A DNA stretch of 13,761 bases from Pleurotus djamor (lineage: Eukaryota; Basidiomycota; Agaricomycetes; Agaricales; Pleurotaceae): NCBI GenBank assembly GCA_029747585.1, contig JAPEVF010001113.1, positions 1-13,761 of the forward strand, in the 5' to 3' direction. The position numbers and the translations under genes are program-made. Shown one piece after another: positions 8,414 to 13,761 of the stretch. The first letter of the stretch is position 1; each line of letters starts with the position of its first letter. The notes under the pieces are model-generated. The model was not told the DNA's origin. It was given only the letters and a program-made list of their open reading frames with translations, and made no database searches.

Positions 8414-10242
8414 ATGGATCCCCTCTCAATTTCAGCCACTGTAATTTCCCTTGTCGAAACTGCGCTACGAATCAAAACGTCCTTAGAGAAAGTTCGCGTC
8501 CCATTTTCGGTCAAATTCTTGGGATTGAAGAGGCGCTAACATTCTGATGCACAGGTCCGCCATAGCCGCCGACGCCTCTCACAGCTCACAGATGACGTCC
8601 TCAACATTCTTGACACTCTCGGCCACTTTTACCAGGCACATAAGAACACGCTCTCTCTCAACACTGAAAGTGTAGCGTCGTTGAAGTCATCATTAATCTC
8701 AGTATCCATGTGCGTATGGGCTTCCTGTCAATTCGTCTTCAGGTCTGAGGTATATTTTCTTGGACGAACTAGCGACTTGCATCGAATACTGGACTATTGC
8801 CTCGGCTATGAATCAGAATATCACACTGATGTTGGGGGTGTCAAGCGACTCACTACACTCTTCAGGGCGTGGTACAGCTCAGACGAGCTTGAGGCCGATC
8901 TCTCACGGCTGCGAGAAACACTCCAGCTGTCCTTGACCAGAGTTCATGTCGGTTTCCTGTCTCTGACGCCATTTCCCTCAATATATCTGACCATGCCCAA
9001 AAAGATTCTAGTTTCGGCTCGTTGTGAAGCAGCCCTATGCAGAAATGAGCTGAACATTGCTATGATTCAGGAACGCCTCCTTGGTGGGACATCGAACTGT
9101 CGGCTAAACGTTGAACGACTTGATACCCTTTTCTCACAAGATACCCCGTTATCGAGTGCTGTACGTCGTTGCCAATTTCTCTCATGTGGTGATACATAGT
9201 ACTAAACGAATGATCTGCACAGTCTTCCCCAATGTCAACCGTCGACTCCATCGACATCCAGTACCTGCGCCTCAAGATGGATGACATTGTGAGGAGCGTT
9301 CGCTCAGATGCAACCACTGTATCCGTCGCCCTGGAGTTCTTCGACGTCATGGCCGACTCCACTTACCTTTCTCAGCCCACTTTGCGTGAGCCAACGCCAG
9401 AGCTCTTTATTGAGATCATTGAGGACCTGGCTGCGATATCATCCATCCCTCAGTCTCACGCGTGCCGCACCCTGCAATATCCCATAGACATCCTCCTTGG
9501 ACTCGCCACCAAAATAACCATCTTTGGTTGTGTTGATATCGCGGGCTTCTTATATGATACTGCTGAAGACGTCATTCGTAACCTCCTCGCCCATGGGGTT
9601 GGAGGTTATAGCCCGGATGATCTACTCTTCTGGTTGGGCTGGGTTACTCAAGAGAAAATCAATCTGGCTACGTCTGAGTTGGACCAAGGAGTTTTGATTG
9701 CGGAGTTAACACGGATCCGTCGCATCCAACTTCATGGTACATCAGTCCGTCGGCTCCGTCTTGCGCACGCCTTACTGTGGTCTTCCGCGACAGGTCTACA
9801 CGCTGGAGATTACGATTCATCAGCTCAAAGCTGTGACGAAGCCTTGAACCTACTGAACGCTGCCATCCACCCATACTCTGAGCTGGCAGTATGCGATGAC
9901 AACGACCTTCAGCTTGGTTTACTTCAAGCGCACGCATACGCACTCTACCTCTTAGCCCATTCCCTTGCGCTCAGCGGTCAGTATACACAAGCGTACTTCA
10001 CCGGCATGGATTGTATATTTCTCATCCAGAACCTCGCGTCCTCTCCCGACGCCCCGCGCGACTTTTATCCAATGACCAATGAACGTGTACTCATAGAGGA
10101 AAGCATCTCTTCATGGACGAGCATCGTCCGAGGACCGAGCATGGATAGTGTGTGTGCACCCGTAGAGAGATGCGGTCGTGGAGGAGTTGAGGAAGGCTTG
10201 GCGGAGATGGATGTCGAATTTGAGTGGGGGATTGCTTGTTGA
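8414..10242 (+). CDS. HeLo/MLKL-NTD-like helical domain plus TPR-like protein, five exons
   Basis: Proposed exons are 8414-8491, 8555-8709, 8773-8951, 9012-9160 and 9223-10242, coding for 526 aa. The introns are 63, 63, 60 and 62 nt. Good signals are GTGCGT and GTACGT donors, CTAAC, CTGAC and CTAAA branch sites, and CACAG, ACTAG and TCTAG acceptors; GTTCGC and GTTTCC are weaker donors. Residues 1-26 begin MDPLSISATVISLVETAL, the signature start of fungal helical domains found at the N-termini of NLR/STAND and MLKL-like proteins. Residues 27-187 continue as amphipathic helices (VRHSRRRLSQL, RAWYSSDELEADLSRLRETLQL). Exon 5 (188-526) is helical, with TPR-like hairpins near 363-400 (LRLAHALLWSSATGLHAGDY) and 420-460 (YALYLLAHSLALSGQYTQA). 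There is no NACHT or kinase motif. Proteins of this build are thought to signal in fungal non-self recognition or cell death, but the role here is inferred. The family call is from memory of sequence style, not a search. Confidence 0.7.
8710..8772 (+). other. Intron 2 of the helical-TPR gene, 63 nt and stop-free
   Basis: The donor GTGCGT and acceptor AACTAG flank 63 nt, a multiple of three without a stop. Splicing turns codon AT|C into Ile and gives ...LISVSIDLHRILDYC. Retention would add 21 mostly hydrophobic residues in frame. The acceptor position is supported by copy A, where TTAG at 4061-4063 precedes a CCACTTG block matching CGACTTG. Confidence 0.5.
8952..9011 (+). other. Intron 3 of the helical-TPR gene, 60 nt and stop-free
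   Basis: A GTTTCC donor, a CTGAC branch in TATCTGACC and a TTCTAG acceptor delimit 60 nt that are also stop-free and in frame. Splicing gives TRVHVVSARCEAAL. Copy A keeps the GTTTCC and CTGAC elements at the same place, which supports an ancestral intron. Retention would add 20 residues. Confidence 0.55.
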
Positions 10243-10561
10243 GATCTAATACTTAATGGTCATCTGTGTTCACCAAGTTTTAGCTCAGCGGACGTCAGTG
10301 AGAGACATTATACAGCTGCTGCCAATTCACTGCACTTCTTTAATCATATCGTAGCTGTAGTTTCTTTCCGCGCGTGAAGCAAAGGTCGTTGACCGCAGCG
10401 AAAATACCTAGATCTTCGAACGGTTGATGTGGCACCATTCTAGAGTATAGTCGGCATGAGAATAAAGTGCCTCGACTGTTGCTCGACTGTCCCCTTTTCT
10501 TATTTGTGTCCCTAATTCATCCCTAATTGATAGACGCCAAGGCGCCTGACCACGATCAACG
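10243..10561. other. Intergenic region between the helical-TPR and F-box genes
   Basis: These 319 bases hold the 3'UTR of the upstream gene and the promoter of the F-box gene. TTTTCTTATTTGTG and two TCCCTAATT units (about 10510 and 10522) precede the F-box start. No extra gene or clear TATA box is seen. Confidence 0.4.
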
Positions 10562-11817
10562 ATGACTCAGGCAACTTGGCCCAACGCCTTTGGCTTACCT
10601 CTGGCAAAAGTAGGTGCACTCGAGACCGCCGTCTACCCGGTAATATTCACCCCAAATCCGCTCATTATCTTTTTCGCCCACAATCTAGTGCCGAGGATCC
10701 CACCCGAAATCGTCAAAGTGATCATCAAACTTCTTGGAAATCCGGATCGTAACTTGTTGTTACCTCTCCTCCTCGTTTGTAGGGGATTCTATGAGATGAC
10801 CCACCCCCTCCTCTATGAATCAATATCAATATCTTCTGCAGACTCAAGCAAATCCTTCGATTTCCGACCCCGCTTTACGCCCTCAACCACGGTAGCCCCA
10901 GAACGATTCGACCAACTTCATGAATCCTTGATTCAAAACCCATCTCTCATTATGCGCATCACAACATTCATCTGCTGTGGTAGGGTACATCACAACGACT
11001 CTGACTGGAGCTCGATACGATCCACACTACCTTCGCTGATCCATCTCCGATGTTTCGCCTTCGCCACTTCGGATGCAAGCATGGAGAACTGGCTTCTTCC
11101 TCCAGCTTCGAAGTTGACGCATCTTTCTCTTCGAAACTTCTGGGATGAGATGACATATGTCCTCGTTCGAAACCAGCCATTACTTGAATACCTCGAGCTA
11201 GGATATATTTATGGCGGGCAAGATCAGCCTTCATCTATGGATCCTCCCATCATCCTACCCCACCTGAAAGTTCTCGAATGTGATATCTTCTTCTTCAATC
11301 AACTCGAAGGACTCTCCTCCCTTGAACATCTTTCTTTGCTGCAAACTGATTGCGCCCCCCGAAACTCCAAGTTTATGTCCACTCTTCGGTCGTTCATGGG
11401 AGATTCTGCTTCGTGGGGTCAACTCGCTCGCTTTTGCGACGTCGTGGAGTATCTCTGGATCACAAACGTCGTATTCCTGTTATCCTCTCAATGAGCATCT
11501 GATTAACCTTCAAATTTCGGTGCAATAACTACGTCAAGGATGCGCTCTTAGCGAGCTCGCGTCAAATCAAATACTTCTACGGCATCGATGTGGACATGTA
11601 CCCAGCCGATTGTTCTTGCCTCTTTGAAGCCTTCCCCTACCTTGTTGTCGTTGATGTTAATGGCCCTTATTTCGATTATTTCCGGTACGTACGTGGTCGC
11701 CCAGAGCGGGAGGTGATCGAAGTCCGCGGGTTTGGCATAGACAAATTTCGGCATTGGCATGAAGAGGTGGTGGATGTTGTTGAAGAGGCGACGCGGAAAT
11801 TTCGTGCCTCGTCGTAG
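10562..11817 (+). CDS. F-box protein with LRR-like C-terminal region, two exons
   Basis: Exon 1 (10562-11470) and exon 2 (11539-11817) join in phase 0 across a 68-nt intron (GTATTC donor, CTGAT/TTAAC branch, CAAG acceptor), giving about 395 aa. Without splicing the frame stops at 11494 and loses the last 92 residues. The F-box lies at about residues 44-90: RIPPEIVKVIIKLLGN, then LLPLLLVCRGFYEMTHPLLYESI. A leucine-rich, repeat-like stretch follows (LIHLRCFAFA, KLTHLSLRNF, LLEYLELGYI, LKVLECDIFF, LEHLSLLQTD). The C-terminus has RQIKYFYGIDV, FEAFPYLVVVDV and a basic/acidic tail (FRHWHEEVVDVVEEATRKF), typical of expanded basidiomycete F-box families. Such proteins link substrates to SKP1-CUL1 ubiquitin ligases; the substrate is unknown. 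The first 43 residues are odd: part of them is read from an intron-like segment at 10610-10688, so the true N-terminus is uncertain. Confidence 0.75.
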
Positions 11818-12423
11818 TTGAATAGTTGATCTCTGTCCAATGCGTCCCCGCAAATTCGCTTCTCCTCCGCAGACTGTCATCAAAGATGCACCTGGTGCTC
11901 ACTGTGAATGACTACATCACATAGGTCAGCTTTGGATGTCCCTCGCTGAGACGTACTGCAATTGACCCCACAAATTCAACGGTTAGAGTAGACAGGTCGT
12001 TAATTCTATAACTTTCGGTGTCGAATTCGTATCTCCCTACCCCCTATGTCATATTCCGACGCACAGACCATCGTCAAAGACACGCCGATTACATGTTTCC
12101 AACTTATTCCCTCATTCCCAGCCATGGTCGAACATCAGATTGATGGTTTCTCCGAGCTTTCACGTCAGAAACTCCAACCACGCGCAGCTTTTTGCTCTTC
12201 ATTTCGCGGCGACATCACGTCCCAAACGTAAATATGGNTTTTTTTTCGTCTGGTCCTTGTTCATTTTCCTTCACACAGCGACAATCTCTGGCTGGTGCTT
12301 ACACGTTATATGAATTACACTTGAAAAAAACTATGGAATACACGTAATGAAATGGATTGAGGTGCGTCGATGCATGTCCAGTGATCGCCATTCCGGCACT
12401 GACGATCCTTCCCCCAGGCGACC
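11818..12423. other. Convergent intergenic region
   Basis: This stretch lies between the 3' end of the F-box gene (+) and the 3' end of the right-edge gene (minus) and should contain both 3'UTRs. A 61-codon + frame at 12046-12231 starts MSYSDAQTIVKDTPITCF and has no motif I recognise; I do not call it a gene. An undetermined base at 12238 adjoins a run of eight T, probably a sequencing problem at a homopolymer. Confidence 0.4.
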
Positions 12424-13761
12424 TCATTGGGATAGGCTACGACTGGGCACGCTGCGGCTTAGTGCAGGTCGACGAGGGCTCGCACTTTGGACCGACGAGG
12501 AAGTATCAAGTGAATCCTCCGTAGCACCGGAAGGTCTATGCGCTTCAAGGTATTCTTCTGTGGTTTGATTGCTCAATGGTACTCGTTTGACTCTTTTGGC
12601 AGGTCTCGCCTCAAGTTCTTCCTTTTTCGAAGCTTCTTCATCGCTCAGTTCAACGCTAGACACTCTACGTTTTGCGGCTTTCGCAGCATATCCTGGCCTT
12701 CGACCTGTTGGCGCGTTACGAGACCTTGCCAAGGGACGGGATGGACCCGCGAGAGCATTATTCTCTGAGCCACCCTGCGTTCGAGTAGAACTTGGAGAAA
12801 AGATATCGAAAGCTTTAGAGTCTCTTTGCGGCGTGTGAGGTGCGATGCCTAACGTAGATCCGGTCTGAAAAAGCGTGGAACCTGGTCGTACTTTCATTTC
12901 TGTAAGTTGCATAGTCGCGCTGAGAAGGACAAGAGGCTCACCAATGTCGTCTCTAGCGCTGGGCTTCTCCTTGCGCCCTCTGCTCGCCGTTCGTAGTTCC
13001 TCGAAGTCCTCGCACCAATCGGACCCGCCGTTTTCCTCATTCACTTTCTTCGCCATGGGAATCCAGATGTCACGTATCGCAGCCTCGTTCTCCGCCCTCC
13101 ACTTATCCAATTCCCCTTCGACCCACCTTTCAATGTCGGCCGCCTTCTTCAGGTGACGCCTAGTGTGACGTTGTAAGCTCTCGTCCACAAAACCTTGCCT
13201 GGCATATCCTCTGTCCCAAGCACTTCCTCCCGCTTGCGTGGTCGGATCGACGTCCGTTTTATCTTCAGAGTAATCAAACTCTCTCTTCCCATACCAGGGC
13301 GTATGAACGGCCCCAGCCCAGCACGCAGCAATCAATCGTTCCTTGTCCGTTTCCTGAGGCATCCTCGGACGGACCGTGTTCGGCTTTGGGATAAGTTGAC
13401 CATTCCAAGACATGAAATAGCCTTCGGGAGCTTTTGCATCCTTCCAATTGAAGAGGACGTTGCCGTGGCCACTTTCTTGGTCGCGCGACGTGGTTCTTTG
13501 ACTGCTTGTGGATGAAGATCTGCCCTTTGAGCTTCCCGAGGATCGTACTTTGCTCGTTGGTGTACGGTCCGCTGAAGCTCCAAGTGACGCTAGCCACGTA
13601 AGGGTTTTCTCGCTGACGGGGACCCCGTCCGATCCACCCACTTCTTCGGACTCTGTCGCTATTCTTGAGCTACCACAACACCGTTAGCGACCTGGTCGAC
13701 ATTCATGCGTAGTACGGACACCCACCTATTACCGATTTGGTCGTGATTTTGGACTTTGGGA
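12424..13761 (-). CDS. Unidentified basic, Ser-rich, probably nuclear protein (5' end off the right edge)
   Basis: The large open frame runs from 13669 to the TGA at 12424-12426. Upstream, a 63-nt intron at 13670-13732 (GTAATA donor, GCTAAC branch, GTGGTAG acceptor) joins a further in-frame exon at 13733-13761 that continues off the window. Visible length is 424 residues. The N-terminal part is Ser/Thr/Arg-rich (SKVRSSGSSKGRSSSTSSQ). A central folded-looking region is rich in Trp and aromatics (NVLFNWKDAKAPEGYFMSWN, AACWAGAVHTPWYGKREFDY, AWDRGYARQGF), followed by a charged helical stretch (IERWVEGELDKWRAENEAAIRDIW). The C-terminal third is low-complexity with basic clusters (KAAKRR, ARPAKRVKRV) that look like nuclear localisation signals. 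I do not recognise the family. A 42-nt GTGAGC...TTACAG segment near 12898-12939 could be a further, unusually short in-frame intron. Codon use and composition fit a genuine gene. Confidence 0.7.

Noticed and set aside
9060..9943. Minus-strand frames (100 and 91 codons) opposite the helical-TPR exons
   Set aside because: They are shadows of the + strand exons, which have family-like protein sequence and matching splice sites.
12424..13641. Start of the right-edge gene at the first in-frame GTG (13641)
   Set aside because: GTG is not a normal eukaryotic start, and the frame continues upstream across a well-formed 63-nt intron to the window edge.
1..13761. CRISPR arrays, operons, phage or insertion-sequence features, intact transposons
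   Set aside because: No spaced repeat array, transposase or reverse transcriptase motifs, or terminal repeats were seen; the gene structure is eukaryotic.

Overview
The window looks like fungal nuclear DNA, most likely from a mushroom-forming basidiomycete (Agaricomycetes). The evidence is short introns of about 54-82 nt with GT..AG ends and CTAAC/CTGAC/CTAAT-type branch sequences, an F-box gene of the expanded basidiomycete type, and a multi-exon gene that starts with the fungal helical-domain signature MDPLSISA. I see no operons, ribosome binding sites or other prokaryotic features. The lineage is an inference, since I could not search a database.

Layout. Positions 1-187 (minus strand) hold the 5' end of a gene that runs off the left edge, with a TATA box at 449-456. 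Positions about 460-8400 have no intact gene that I recognise. Much of this stretch is pyrimidine-rich on the + strand and contains decayed gene pieces. The clearest is 4064-4408, a broken copy of exons 3-4 of the gene at 8414. Weaker remnants lie at 4475-4776 and 6605-6880, and perhaps at 3850-4000. A truncated F-box gene stub sits at 7871-8066. Positions 8414-10242 (+) carry a five-exon gene for a protein of about 526 aa: an N-terminal helical domain of the fungal HeLo/MLKL-NTD-like type, then a long helical TPR-like region. Positions 10562-11817 (+) carry a two-exon F-box/LRR-like gene of about 395 aa. Positions 12424-13761 (minus) hold a basic, Ser-rich, probably nuclear protein of unknown function whose 5' end is off the right edge.

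How it fits together. The helical-TPR gene and the F-box gene lie head to tail 320 bp apart. Remains of both families lie upstream in the same order and orientation. The simplest reading is that a two-gene cassette was duplicated in tandem, that the right-hand copy survives, and that one or more left-hand copies have decayed. HeLo-like/NLR-related and F-box families are both known to expand by birth and death in Agaricomycetes. Whether these two genes work together is not shown by the sequence.

The exon models come from reading frames, splice motifs and comparison with the decayed copies. RNA data would be needed to confirm them. Ambiguous bases occur at 6889 and 12238.
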